A stretch of 64,000 bases of DNA from an uncultured Alphaproteobacteria bacterium (lineage in GTDB: Bacteria; Pseudomonadota; Alphaproteobacteria; HIMB59; GCA-002718135). The notes beneath the pieces are model-generated. The model was not told where the DNA came from. It was given only the letters and a program-made list of their open reading frames with translations, and did not search any database. The stretch is taken from positions 24,857-88,856 of the forward strand of contig CACKIH010000004.1 in NCBI GenBank assembly GCA_902600225.1, read 5' to 3'. The translations under genes and the position numbers were made by a program. Below, piece after piece: positions 20,407 through 30,785 of this stretch (positions are counted from its first letter, which is position 1; the number at the start of each line of letters is the position of its first letter).

Positions 20407-21312
20407 ATGAATAAAACTCAAACAAACTCAACTGGTTTTTCTTTATCAAGTGATAGGGTATCCGTAATTATTCTCTTAATCCCAGCCCTAATATTTTGTA
20501 CAATATTTATCTTTATTCCAGCATTTTGGGCCATAGTTGGATCGTTTTATAGCTATGGGATGACTTCTCTTAATGATTGGAAGTGGGTTGGTTTTGATAA
20601 TTATATAAAAGCATCACAAGATGAATTTTTTTGGATTGCATTAAAAAATAATTTTATAATTGTTTTTGCATCAATCGTCCTGCAAGTAGGTGTGGGTACA
20701 ATACTAGCAGCAATCTTGGATCGAGGAATAAAATATGGAAAAGTAATTTTTCGAACTATTATATTTACACCAATGGTTATATCATCCGTTGCAGTAAGTA
20801 TAATTTGGTTAATAATTTATGATCCAAATGTTGGAATCTTAAATAGCATATTAAAAGCAATAGGCTTGCCAACACCTTCAATGGGTTGGTTGGGGGACCC
20901 GGATATATCTATTTGGATGATTATGATTGTTGCAGGTTGGCAAAATACTGGATTTATGATGGTATTAATCTTAGCTGGTTTACAAGGAGTTTCTAAAGAA
21001 GTTTATGATGCAGCAGAGATAGATGGTGCAACGGGTGTAAAAGCATTTTGGTATATTACTCTTCCTATGATTAGAAATATTCTAATCGTTGCAATTTTGA
21101 TAACAACTATTGGTGCATTTAAAGTATTTGAATTTGTTTATGTCTTAACGCAAGGTGGTCCATCGAATGCAACTCAAGTATTAGGAACATATATTTATTT
21201 ACAAGCATTTAATTTATTGCATATGGGTTATGCCAATGCCTTGTCAGTTGTACTATTAATTATTGCTTTAATTTTAGGCTGGTTTCAACTTAAAGCAAGT
21301 AGGAGAGCGTAG
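20407..21312 (+). CDS. CUT1 sugar ABC transporter permease (MalF/UgpA-like)
   Basis: Multi-TM; EVYDAAEIDGATGVKAFWYITLPMIRN EAA motif. Confidence 0.88.
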   Translation: MNKTQTNSTGFSLSSDRVSVIILLIPALIFCTIFIFIPAFWAIVGSFYSYGMTSLNDWKWVGFDNYIKASQDEFFWIALKNNFIIVFASIVLQVGVGTILAAILDRGIKYGKVIFRTIIFTPMVISSVAVSIIWLIIYDPNVGILNSILKAIGLPTPSMGWLGDPDISIWMIMIVAGWQNTGFMMVLILAGLQGVSKEVYDAAEIDGATGVKAFWYITLPMIRNILIVAILITTIGAFKVFEFVYVLTQGGPSNATQVLGTYIYLQAFNLLHMGYANALSVVLLIIALILGWFQLKASRRA

Positions 21313-22130
21313 TGAGTAAATTTAAGTTAGCTAATATATTTGCTTACGGTTTTGTAACTCTCTTTAGTATCTATGTACTATTACCAATAATAGTGATGAT
21401 ACTGACTACTTTTAAAACAAGAAGGGAAATTTTTTTAGAACCACTAGGTTTACCAGGTCAATTTAATTTTTCTTCATTTGAAAAGGCATTATCCATTGGC
21501 CTTGGGGGTTTTATCTTCAATTCTTTTTTGGTTTCATTATTTTCAGTTATTTTAATAGTAATAATTGCAGGAATGGCTGCCTATGTTCTAGCAAGAATAG
21601 ATTTTAGAATAAATAGATATGTCTATTTATTAATCGTTGCAGGTTTCGCAATACCTCCAGCAGCTGTGCTTGTACCACTTTATGCAACAGTATCAAATTT
21701 AGGATTATTAAATAGTATATATGGTGTTGTAATGCCGTTAACTGCATTTGGAATTCCATTTACCGTTATTTTATTTTATGCTTTCTTTTTAGATTTCCCA
21801 AAAGAAGTTGAGGAAGCAGCCACTATTGATGGTTGTAGTAAGATGCAGATTTTTTTTAGAATTATTATTCCATTATCTGGTCCAGCTATTGCTAGTGCAG
21901 CAATTTTTCAAACTGTGTGGATCTGGAATGAATTTCTACTAGCCTTAATTATGTTGACATCTGATGAAGTAAAAACTTTGCCATTAGGATTAATGAAGCT
22001 GAGAGGAGAATGGTCATCTGATTGGCCATCCATTATGGCTGGACTAACTATAGCAATCTTACCAGTTCTTATAGTATTCTTGATTTTCCAAAAATACTTT
22101 GTAAGGTCTTTGGCAGGTTTAGGAAAATAA
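21312..22130 (+). CDS. CUT1 sugar ABC transporter permease (MalG/UgpE-like)
   Basis: EVEEAATIDGCSKMQIFFRIIIPLSGP EAA motif. Confidence 0.88.
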   Translation: MSKFKLANIFAYGFVTLFSIYVLLPIIVMILTTFKTRREIFLEPLGLPGQFNFSSFEKALSIGLGGFIFNSFLVSLFSVILIVIIAGMAAYVLARIDFRINRYVYLLIVAGFAIPPAAVLVPLYATVSNLGLLNSIYGVVMPLTAFGIPFTVILFYAFFLDFPKEVEEAATIDGCSKMQIFFRIIIPLSGPAIASAAIFQTVWIWNEFLLALIMLTSDEVKTLPLGLMKLRGEWSSDWPSIMAGLTIAILPVLIVFLIFQKYFVRSLAGLGK

Positions 22131-22135
22131 ATAAC

Positions 22136-22414
22136 ATGGCCAAAAGACAAAAAGTTTTAGTTCTTTATTTAAAGTTACCAAGCTTAGAAGGCGAAGTAAT
22201 TTCTTGGGCAACCTTTGATGGCACGGGAAAAAAACTGCATATGACAGGTGATAGTGATGAACCGCCTTATCCTACAGGTTTGGATGCTTTATTAGATGGC
22301 TGGAGATTATTTCAAGCAAGTCAAGCTATTCCAGAACATCCAGGTCAAGAATTCAGAACATCGTATTTAAAGCATGAATTTTTTTTTGAAAAATTAGAAG
22401 AAGGAGATTTTTAA
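22136..22414 (+). CDS. Uncharacterised 92-aa protein
   Basis: ATG 22136 soon after the permease stop (MAKRQKVLVLYLKLPSLEG...); no family recognised. Confidence 0.6.
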   Translation: MAKRQKVLVLYLKLPSLEGEVISWATFDGTGKKLHMTGDSDEPPYPTGLDALLDGWRLFQASQAIPEHPGQEFRTSYLKHEFFFEKLEEGDF

Positions 22415-22415
22415 T

Positions 22416-23336
22416 ATGGCTAAGTTATTGACAACAGAGCAAATGGCAGAATTTGCAAATAGTGGATGCTTATTTTTTGATGAATTAATTGATGAACAAA
22501 CTAATAAAGAGTTTTTAGATGATATTGGTCATACAGAAATTGATGAAGTTGATAGTGTTCAGGATTATTATAGAAATATTAAAGCAACTAGTAGTATTCC
22601 CAGAATACCAGCAGGAACAAAACTTAAAGATGCCTATCCAAAAGGTTCTCCTTTAGAAAAAATCTTCGCACATGAAGTTGTTGATGGTGCTATTAAAAGT
22701 TTAGTTGGCAGCAACACAATAATTGATCACCAGTTTCTTCATATTACATTTCCTACCAAATACTTTAAACAAGCTAATCAACGTCAGATGTCTCAACAAA
22801 ATCATCAAGATAGCACAATTGATCCAAGAAGTACTTTTGACGTACAATTATTTTATTTTCCAACAGAGGTAACAAAAGCAATGGGAGGAACAAGATATCA
22901 CCCTGGTACGCATTTACGTATTGTTAATGAATTTGGAATTGCAAAATATCAAAATATTTTAGGCCAAAAGAGTATAGTGTGTAAACCTGGCACAATTGGT
23001 ATTTTCCATAGTGGATTATGGCATGGTGCAGGTGTAAATTTTTCAGAAAATATTCGCTATATGTTTAAAGTGAGACTCCAACCCACAGAAAAACAGGAAT
23101 TATTATGGGATCCTGAAAAAAAATATCAGCCATTGCCAAACCGTGCACTTTATTGGACGGATGAAAGTAAGGATAAAACAATAAATGATATTTTAATGAG
23201 ATCTTACCCCTGGCAAGAAGCAGATACAAATAGACTAGACAAAATCAATGTTGTTAAATTTTGGAGATTGTTAACTGGTCATAAGAAAATGGATGTTGAT
23301 TATTGGTTAACACGCATTGAAAATGAACTATACTAA
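22416..23336 (+). CDS. PhyH-like Fe(II)-dependent dioxygenase family protein
   Basis: NHQDSTIDPRS (HxD), GGTRYHPGTH, GIFHSGLWHGAGVNFSENIRYMFKVRL. Confidence 0.75.
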   Translation: MAKLLTTEQMAEFANSGCLFFDELIDEQTNKEFLDDIGHTEIDEVDSVQDYYRNIKATSSIPRIPAGTKLKDAYPKGSPLEKIFAHEVVDGAIKSLVGSNTIIDHQFLHITFPTKYFKQANQRQMSQQNHQDSTIDPRSTFDVQLFYFPTEVTKAMGGTRYHPGTHLRIVNEFGIAKYQNILGQKSIVCKPGTIGIFHSGLWHGAGVNFSENIRYMFKVRLQPTEKQELLWDPEKKYQPLPNRALYWTDESKDKTINDILMRSYPWQEADTNRLDKINVVKFWRLLTGHKKMDVDYWLTRIENELY

Positions 23337-23379
23337 ATAAATAATTTTCATCACGATTATTTAAAAAAGAACTTATTTA

Positions 23380-24522
23380 ATGAAAACTGGAATAATTGGT
23401 TGTGGAAATATTGCAGACATATACTTCTCTAATTCAATAAAATATTTCAATAATTTCGAAATTGTAGCTTGTGCTGATATTAAACCAGAAGCTTCTAAAC
23501 ATTATGCTAATATTTATAATGTAGAAAATTTAACTATTGATCAAATACTTAATAATGAAGAAATAGAATTAATCATCAACCTAACAATTCCTGATGTCCA
23601 TTTTGAAGTTTCTAAATCAATTATACAATCTGGAAAACATGCGTATTCAGAAAAACCACTATCAATTGAGTTTGATCAGGGAAAAAAACTTTTAGAATTA
23701 TCACGTCACAAAAATTTGTATTTAGGATGTGCACCTGACACCTTTCTAGGCGCTGGCATACAAGAATCAAAAAAAATTTTATCTAATAATACAATTGGTA
23801 ATATCGTATTAGGAAGTATTTCAATGGGTGTGGCTGGTCATGAAATTTGGCATCCAAATCCAGATTTTTACTATCAATATGGTGGTGGTCCAGTCCTTGA
23901 TATGGGGCCATATTATTTTACAGCTCTTGTGAATTTATTAGGTCCAGCTAAAAATATTTATTCACAATCAAGGACGGTTTACAAAAACAGAGTGATTGGA
24001 AGTGGAGAAAGAAAAAACCAACAAATAAAAGTAGATATTCCTACTACTTTAATTTCACAAATTGAGTTTGAAAACGGTACATTAATAGACTCATTTTTCT
24101 CTTTTGATATTTGGAAGCATAACAAAAATCATATTGAACTTTATGGGGATTTGGGGTCCATAAATATCCCTGATCCAAATACTTTTGGCGGATCTATACA
24201 GTTATGTACAGAGAAAAATGGTGAATGGAAAACTATAGAGACTAACGAAAATAATTTAGGTAAAATAAATGTTCAAAACAGTAAAAAAACTAATGAAAAA
24301 CCAGGTATAGCAAATTACAGAGGAATAGGAGTTAGTGAAATGGTTGATTCTATTAAAAATAATAGATTAAATAGATGTAACGCCGAGTTAAGTCTTCATG
24401 TTTTAGACATCTTAGACACAATAATTAAATCTGCTAAAGAGGATAAAAAATTGAAATTAAGAAGTTCTGTATCAGCGATTGAATATTTTTCAGAAGAGGA
24501 AAATTTTAAATTATTAAAATGA
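23380..24522 (+). CDS. Gfo/Idh/MocA family oxidoreductase
   Basis: GIIGCGNIADIYF, GKHAYSEKPLSIEFDQGK; similar throughout to the 10324 CDS. Confidence 0.9.
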   Translation: MKTGIIGCGNIADIYFSNSIKYFNNFEIVACADIKPEASKHYANIYNVENLTIDQILNNEEIELIINLTIPDVHFEVSKSIIQSGKHAYSEKPLSIEFDQGKKLLELSRHKNLYLGCAPDTFLGAGIQESKKILSNNTIGNIVLGSISMGVAGHEIWHPNPDFYYQYGGGPVLDMGPYYFTALVNLLGPAKNIYSQSRTVYKNRVIGSGERKNQQIKVDIPTTLISQIEFENGTLIDSFFSFDIWKHNKNHIELYGDLGSINIPDPNTFGGSIQLCTEKNGEWKTIETNENNLGKINVQNSKKTNEKPGIANYRGIGVSEMVDSIKNNRLNRCNAELSLHVLDILDTIIKSAKEDKKLKLRSSVSAIEYFSEEENFKLLK

Positions 24523-24535
24523 AGGTAAATTTATA

Positions 24536-25249
24536 ATGAAAAAAGCATTAATCGTGTTTGGAGGTTGGCCAGGACATGAGCCTGAAAAATGTAATGAAAT
24601 TTTAAGTAAATTCTTAAATTCTGAAGGTTACGAAGTCAGATCTGAAAATTCAACAGAAGCTTTTGCTGAAGATTATGTACACGAAATGGATTTAATTATA
24701 CCAATTGTTACAATGGCTTTTCATCATTCTCCCAAAGGAGAAATAAAGAAAAATGAAGTTAATAATTTAATAAAAGCAGTTGTAAATGGTTGTGGTCTTG
24801 CAGGTCATCATGGAGGTATGTGTGATGCTTTTAGACAATCAATTGATTGGCAATTTTTAACTGGTGGTCAATGGGTAAGTCATCCTAATGGTATTCACGA
24901 TTATAAAGTTAATATTACAAAAAGAAATGATCCAATAATGGAGGGTATTGAAGATTTTGATTATCATTCTGAACAATATTACATGCACGTTGATCCAATG
25001 AATGAAGTTTTAGCAACAACTACTTTTCAAGGTCATGAAATATGGAAATTAGAGCAAGAGCCAGGAAAGCCAGGAGATGATCAATATCAAACAGAATGGA
25101 TAAAGGGTGTTGAAATGCCAGTTGTATGGAAAAGAAAAATTGGAAAAGGAAAAATTTTTTACACTTCCCTTGGTCATTTTGCTGATGAGCTTAATCATCC
25201 AGAAATGAAAAAAATTTATCATCGTGGTTTGCTTTGGGCATCAAGATAG
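24536..25249 (+). CDS. ThuA domain protein (trehalose utilization-like)
   Basis: GGWPGHEPEKC, GCGLAGHHGGMCDAFR, DYHSEQYYMHVDP, GKGKIFYTSLGHFADE. Confidence 0.85.
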   Translation: MKKALIVFGGWPGHEPEKCNEILSKFLNSEGYEVRSENSTEAFAEDYVHEMDLIIPIVTMAFHHSPKGEIKKNEVNNLIKAVVNGCGLAGHHGGMCDAFRQSIDWQFLTGGQWVSHPNGIHDYKVNITKRNDPIMEGIEDFDYHSEQYYMHVDPMNEVLATTTFQGHEIWKLEQEPGKPGDDQYQTEWIKGVEMPVVWKRKIGKGKIFYTSLGHFADELNHPEMKKIYHRGLLWASR

Positions 25250-25273
25250 AGTAAGATAATTTAGGGAGATTAT

Positions 25274-26587
25274 ATGACAGATTATTTTAAAAATATTCCT
25301 GAAATTAAATACGAAGGAGAAAATAGCTCTAATCCATTAGCATTTAAATTTTACGATGAAGATAAGGTTGTCTTGGGCAAAACAATGAAAGAGCATTTAA
25401 GATTTGCAACTTGTTACTGGCATACATTTACTTGGCCAGGTCTTGATCCATTTGGAGGTCAAACATTTAATAGACCTTGGATGCAAGCAGGTGACGAAAT
25501 AAAAATGGCTGAAATGAAACTTAATGCTGCATTTGATTTCTTTACTAAAATCAAAACTCCCTTTTTCTGTTTTCACGATAGAGATATATCTCCTGAAGGC
25601 TCAAACTATGCAGAAACCCAAAAAAATTTCTTTCATATAATAGATTTAATGGAACAAAAAATTAATAACTCAGGTATGCAATTACTTTGGGGGACAGCAA
25701 ATGCGTTCTCTCATAAAAGATATATGAGTGGTGCTTCTACAAACCCAGATCCAGAAGTTTTTGCATATAAAGCTGCACAAGTAAAAGATTGTATGGATGC
25801 AACGATGAGATTGGGTGGTCAAAACTACGTTCTTTGGGGTGGTAGAGAAGGATACGAAACTATTCTTAACACTGACATGACGAAGGAGACAGCTAATCTT
25901 CAAAGATTTTTAGAATTAGTTGTTAACTATAAACACAAGATAGGATTTAAAGGTCAAATTTTATTGGAACCAAAACCTCATGAACCAACTAAACATCAAT
26001 ACGACTTTGACTCTGCAACTTGTTTAGCATTTTTACGAAAGGCAGGTTTAGAAAATGAGATTAAACTAAATGTTGAAGTTAATCATGCAACTTTATCTGG
26101 TCATAATTTTGAACATGAAATTGCTTACGCTACTTCAAACAGTGCCTTAGGAAGTATTGATATTAATAGAGGTGATACTTTGATAGGTTGGGATACGGAT
26201 CAATTCCCAAATAATCCTGCCGACTTAATTATGTCATTTTATTTTATCTTTAAGAATGGCGGCTTAGGCCAAGGAGGGATGAATTTTGATGCAAAAATAA
26301 GAAGACAATCTATCGATGCTGAAGATTTATTCCATGCTCATATTGGAGGCATGGATGTTTGTGCAAAAACACTTATTGCTGTTGAAAAAATGATGAATGA
26401 TAATGTTATTCCTAAGTTTATTGAAGATAGATATGAAGACTGGAATAAAAGTTTGGGGCAGTTTATTCATAATAAAGATACTGGATTAGATGATATAAAT
26501 AAAAAAGTAATCGACGATAATATTGAACCAGAACCTCGTTCAGGAAGACAAGAATATCTGGAAAATATCTTAAATAAATATTTGTAG
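25274..26587 (+). CDS. xylA: Xylose isomerase
   Basis: FCFHDRDISPEG, WGGREGYETILNTD, LLEPKPHEPTKHQYDFD, NVEVNHATLSGHNFEHE. Confidence 0.92.
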   Translation: MTDYFKNIPEIKYEGENSSNPLAFKFYDEDKVVLGKTMKEHLRFATCYWHTFTWPGLDPFGGQTFNRPWMQAGDEIKMAEMKLNAAFDFFTKIKTPFFCFHDRDISPEGSNYAETQKNFFHIIDLMEQKINNSGMQLLWGTANAFSHKRYMSGASTNPDPEVFAYKAAQVKDCMDATMRLGGQNYVLWGGREGYETILNTDMTKETANLQRFLELVVNYKHKIGFKGQILLEPKPHEPTKHQYDFDSATCLAFLRKAGLENEIKLNVEVNHATLSGHNFEHEIAYATSNSALGSIDINRGDTLIGWDTDQFPNNPADLIMSFYFIFKNGGLGQGGMNFDAKIRRQSIDAEDLFHAHIGGMDVCAKTLIAVEKMMNDNVIPKFIEDRYEDWNKSLGQFIHNKDTGLDDINKKVIDDNIEPEPRSGRQEYLENILNKYL

Positions 26588-26629
26588 TTACTAACCATAA
26601 GTTTCTATACTAATTGATTTATAAATATT

Positions 26630-27559
26630 ATGAAAATTTATAAATTAGATACAGCATCAGATTTTGAAAAATTAAACCTTTGTCTCGCAATAGGTAATTT
26701 TGATGGAATACATAAAGGGCACCAAGAAATAATAAATAAAATTAAGGAGATTGCATCAAACAATAATTTATTATCTTCTATAATGAGTTTTAATCCTCAT
26801 CCTCGTATTTACTTTAATCAAATTAATGAGCCTTTTAATATTTATACTCAAAATGATAAAATAAATTTTCTTGAAAGATTGGGTTTAGATATATTTATAG
26901 ATTTTTCTTTTGATAACAATCTATCAGTATTATCAGCTGATGATTTTGTAACTAAAATTCTTATTGATAAATTAAACATTAAATATTTAGTTATAGGTAC
27001 TGACTTTAAGTTTGGAAAAGACAGAAAAGGTAATTTTAAAACATTAGAAAAGTATGCTGAAAAAAATAATTTTAATATTCATTCAATCGAACCTATTATG
27101 CTTACTGATAAATCTGATAAATATTCATCTTCGATAATTCGATCACAAATAAAAGAAGGTTATATGGAAGATGTTACAGAGTCTTTAGGTAGGCCCTGGC
27201 ATATGCATGGAACAATAATTGAAGGCGATAAAAGAGCTAGAGAAATCAATTTTCCGACTGCTAATATGATACCAGATCAACACATATTACCAAAAAGAGG
27301 TGTTTACTGTGTGGAAGTGCTATTAGAAGGCAAAAAATACAAAGGTGTTTCAAATTTTGGTTTAAGACCAACAGTCGATGGAAGCAAACTCCTTCTAGAG
27401 ACACATATGTTTAATTTTAGTGAAGAAATATATGGTAAAGAATTGACTGTTGAATTCCTTACATTTATTAGGTCTGAACAAAAATTTAATAATTTTGAAG
27501 AATTAACCAAGCAAATCAACAAAGATATAAATACAGCTAAAGAATATCATCAACTATAA
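26630..27559 (+). CDS. ribF: Bifunctional riboflavin kinase/FAD synthetase
   Basis: AIGNFDGIHKGHQ, GRPWHMHGTIIEGDKRAREINFPTANM, VSNFGLRPTVDG. Confidence 0.93.
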   Translation: MKIYKLDTASDFEKLNLCLAIGNFDGIHKGHQEIINKIKEIASNNNLLSSIMSFNPHPRIYFNQINEPFNIYTQNDKINFLERLGLDIFIDFSFDNNLSVLSADDFVTKILIDKLNIKYLVIGTDFKFGKDRKGNFKTLEKYAEKNNFNIHSIEPIMLTDKSDKYSSSIIRSQIKEGYMEDVTESLGRPWHMHGTIIEGDKRAREINFPTANMIPDQHILPKRGVYCVEVLLEGKKYKGVSNFGLRPTVDGSKLLLETHMFNFSEEIYGKELTVEFLTFIRSEQKFNNFEELTKQINKDINTAKEYHQL

Positions 27560-30336
27560 TGGAATATAAAGATACAATTTTTCTTCCCAAAACATCTTTT
27601 GAAATGAGAGCTAACCTTCCGGCAAAAGAACCTGCAATAATAGAGGAGTGGGATAAAGAAAATATTTTTAAAAAGCTAAGAGATAAATCTAAAGGTAGAG
27701 AAAAATTTGTTCTTCATGATGGTCCGCCATACGCAAATGGACATATTCATATGGGAACAGCTCTTAATAAAATTTTAAAAGATGTCATTGTGCGAACACA
27801 ACAAATGGCTGGTAAAGACTCTATCTATGTTCCTGGTTGGGATTGTCACGGTTTACCAATTGAATGGAAAATAGAAGAAGAATATAGAAAAAAAGGAAAG
27901 AACAAGGATGATGTTCCAACTGTTCAATTTAGAAATGAGTGTAGAGAGTTTGCAGAAAAATGGATCGAGATACAAAAAAAAGAATTTAGACGACTTGGTG
28001 TTGAAGGAGATTGGGAAAATCCTTACCTCACAATGTCAAATCAAGCAGAAGCGCAAATTGTTCGAGAGCTTGGAAAATTTCTACTTGATGAAAGCTTGTA
28101 TAAAGGAGCAAAACCAGTTCTCTGGTCCGTTGTAGAAAAGACAGCTTTAGCTGATGCTGAAGTTGAATATGAAGATCATACGTCCAACACTATATATGTT
28201 AAATTTTTAATTAAAAATTCTACTGATAAAGATTTAATTGATTCTAATATAGTTATTTGGACAACAACTCCTTGGACTATTCCAGGTAACAGAGCTCTGG
28301 CATATGGTAAAGAATTAGATTATTCACTTATTGTCGTTGAAGAATTAGAAGAAGATAGTCTAGCCAAAATAAATGATAAATTAATATTTGCTTCAGAACT
28401 TTTAGAAAATGTAACTAAAGAAATTGGGATTAAAAAATTTAGTATAAAAAAGAAATTAAAAGGAGATAATTTATCTTCTTGTGAATGTGAACATCCGTTT
28501 AAACAATTGGGATACGATTTTATTGTAAAACCATTTCATGGAGATTTTGTAAATTTAGAACAGGGAACAGGAGTTGTGCATATAGCTCCTGGACACGGAG
28601 ATGACGATTATGTTTTAGGTATAGAAAATAATGTTGATATTATCCAGACAGTTCAAGATGATGGAAAATATAATCAACATGCCGTTGGTTTTGAAGGCGA
28701 GCATATTTATAAAGTAGATCACAAAATTGCAGATAAATTAGAAGAATTTTCAAAATTATTATTTAAAGGTACTCTTCGTCATAGCTACCCACATTCATGG
28801 CGGTCTAAAGCTCCTCTTATTTATAGAAATACTCCACAATGGTTCATTTCCATGGAAAAAAATAATTTAAGAGACATTGCTCTTAAATCAATTGATGAAA
28901 CTATTTTCTATCCTCCTCAAGGCCAAACAAGGCTTAGATCAATGATTGAAACTAGACCAGATTGGTGTGTATCTAGACAAAGAGTGTGGGGTGTACCTTT
29001 ACCATTATTTGTAAATAAAAAAACGGGTCAACCTTTAAGAGATGAAAATATTATCAATAGAATAGCAGACATATATGAAAAAGAAGGAAGCAATACGTGG
29101 TTTACCGAAGATCCACAAAGGTTTTTAGGGGATGAATATTCACTTGAAGATTATGAACAGGTTAAAGATGTAGTTGAAGTATGGTTTGATAGTGGTTCTA
29201 CACATGCTTTTTGTCTAGAACAAAGAGAAGATTTGAAATGGCCTGCATCGATGTACTTAGAAGGAAGTGATCAACACAGAGGATGGTTTCATTCATCTCT
29301 TTTGGAGTCTTCTGGCACAAGAGGTAAAGCGCCTTATGAAAGTGTTCTGACACACGGGTTTGTTGTTGATGGAAGAGGACGTAAAATGTCTAAATCTTTA
29401 GGTAATGTTATTTCTCCAGATGATATATTAAAAAAATATGGAGTAGATATTTTAAGATTATGGGTCGTCGCATCTGATTATTATGATGATCTGAAGCTTG
29501 ATAATGCTATCCTCCAATCACAAGCTGAGTCTTATAGAAGAATAAGAAATACCTTTCGTTTTTTAATTGGCAATTTAAATGATTTCACTAAAGAGGAACC
29601 TATTGATGAGAGTGAGTTTCCAGAGTTAGAAAAATATCTGCTTCATCGATTATGGGAAGTGGATCAAGTTGTTCAAAAATGTGTATCAACATTTAACTTT
29701 CACTTGATGTTTACTACATTACTGAACTTTTGTTCAAGTGATCTTTCAGCTTTTTATTTTGATATTAGAAAAGACACAATATATTGTGATAGCAAAGAGT
29801 CCGTTCAAAGAAGATCTACTAGAACTCTATTAAATATAATTTTTAATCATTTAGTAAGATGGTTTGCCCCATCTATTTCCTTTACTTCTGAAGAAGCCTG
29901 GAAAGCTATGGGAAATAAAGAAAGTATACACCTACAAGATTTTTTACAATGTAAAAATGAATATGAGGATAATCAATTAAATGAAAAATGGAGTTTAATT
30001 AAAAATATAAGAAAAGTTGCTACTGGAGCAATTGAAAAAATAAGAGAAGAAAAAATCATTCGCTCAAGTCTTGAGGCACACATAGATATTTTTGTTTCTG
30101 CAGAGAGTTATAAAAAACTAGAGAAAGTAATGTTTGATGAAATTACAATTACCTCATCATTTTCTTTGTATGTAATTGACGAAAAATCCAAAGGTTTTTC
30201 TATTGAAGATATTTCTGATGTTATCGTAAAAGCTTCAAAGGTAAGTGGAGAAAAGTGTCAAAGATGTTGGAAATATGAGGCAAAGTTAATAAATGATGAA
30301 GTTTGTAACAGGTGTAATACTGTAATATTTAAGTGA
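27559..30336 (+). CDS. ileS: Isoleucyl-tRNA synthetase
   Basis: DGPPYANGHIHMGTALNKILKD, GRKMSKSLGN (KMSKS), C-terminal CQRCWKYEAKLINDEVCNRC. Confidence 0.96.
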   Translation: MEYKDTIFLPKTSFEMRANLPAKEPAIIEEWDKENIFKKLRDKSKGREKFVLHDGPPYANGHIHMGTALNKILKDVIVRTQQMAGKDSIYVPGWDCHGLPIEWKIEEEYRKKGKNKDDVPTVQFRNECREFAEKWIEIQKKEFRRLGVEGDWENPYLTMSNQAEAQIVRELGKFLLDESLYKGAKPVLWSVVEKTALADAEVEYEDHTSNTIYVKFLIKNSTDKDLIDSNIVIWTTTPWTIPGNRALAYGKELDYSLIVVEELEEDSLAKINDKLIFASELLENVTKEIGIKKFSIKKKLKGDNLSSCECEHPFKQLGYDFIVKPFHGDFVNLEQGTGVVHIAPGHGDDDYVLGIENNVDIIQTVQDDGKYNQHAVGFEGEHIYKVDHKIADKLEEFSKLLFKGTLRHSYPHSWRSKAPLIYRNTPQWFISMEKNNLRDIALKSIDETIFYPPQGQTRLRSMIETRPDWCVSRQRVWGVPLPLFVNKKTGQPLRDENIINRIADIYEKEGSNTWFTEDPQRFLGDEYSLEDYEQVKDVVEVWFDSGSTHAFCLEQREDLKWPASMYLEGSDQHRGWFHSSLLESSGTRGKAPYESVLTHGFVVDGRGRKMSKSLGNVISPDDILKKYGVDILRLWVVASDYYDDLKLDNAILQSQAESYRRIRNTFRFLIGNLNDFTKEEPIDESEFPELEKYLLHRLWEVDQVVQKCVSTFNFHLMFTTLLNFCSSDLSAFYFDIRKDTIYCDSKESVQRRSTRTLLNIIFNHLVRWFAPSISFTSEEAWKAMGNKESIHLQDFLQCKNEYEDNQLNEKWSLIKNIRKVATGAIEKIREEKIIRSSLEAHIDIFVSAESYKKLEKVMFDEITITSSFSLYVIDEKSKGFSIEDISDVIVKASKVSGEKCQRCWKYEAKLINDEVCNRCNTVIFK

Positions 30337-30785
30337 TTAAAACAGCAGTATTTATTTTTTTGATTTTATTAGATTTATTTACAAAATTTTTTATTAAGAA
30401 TAATTTATTTTTAAATCAATCAATACAAATCAATGAATATTTTGATTTAGTTTATGTTCAGAACTTTGGTGTTTCTTTTGGTTTATTTTCTGGTTATGTT
30501 TCTCATTGGATATTAATACTTATAGCCTTAATAGTTGTTATATTAATTTTTTATTTACTTATTAAATCAGATAAACAACTTGAAAAACTGGCTTATTTCT
30601 TTGTTATAATTGGGGCTTTGTCAAATATTATTGATAGATTGATAAATAGTTATGTTGTTGATTTTATCTTACTACATTATGAAAATTTTTATTGGCCCGC
30701 ATTTAATCTAGCAGATATTTATATTACAATTGGAATTATCATGTTAATAATGAGTTTTTTTATAAAATCAAAAACAGTAAAATGA
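30333..30785 (+). CDS. lspA: Lipoprotein signal peptidase
   Basis: GTG start overlapping the ileS stop; NFGVSFGLFSG, GALSNIIDRLINSYVVDFI, FNLADIYI. Confidence 0.92.
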   Translation: MIKTAVFIFLILLDLFTKFFIKNNLFLNQSIQINEYFDLVYVQNFGVSFGLFSGYVSHWILILIALIVVILIFYLLIKSDKQLEKLAYFFVIIGALSNIIDRLINSYVVDFILLHYENFYWPAFNLADIYITIGIIMLIMSFFIKSKTVK

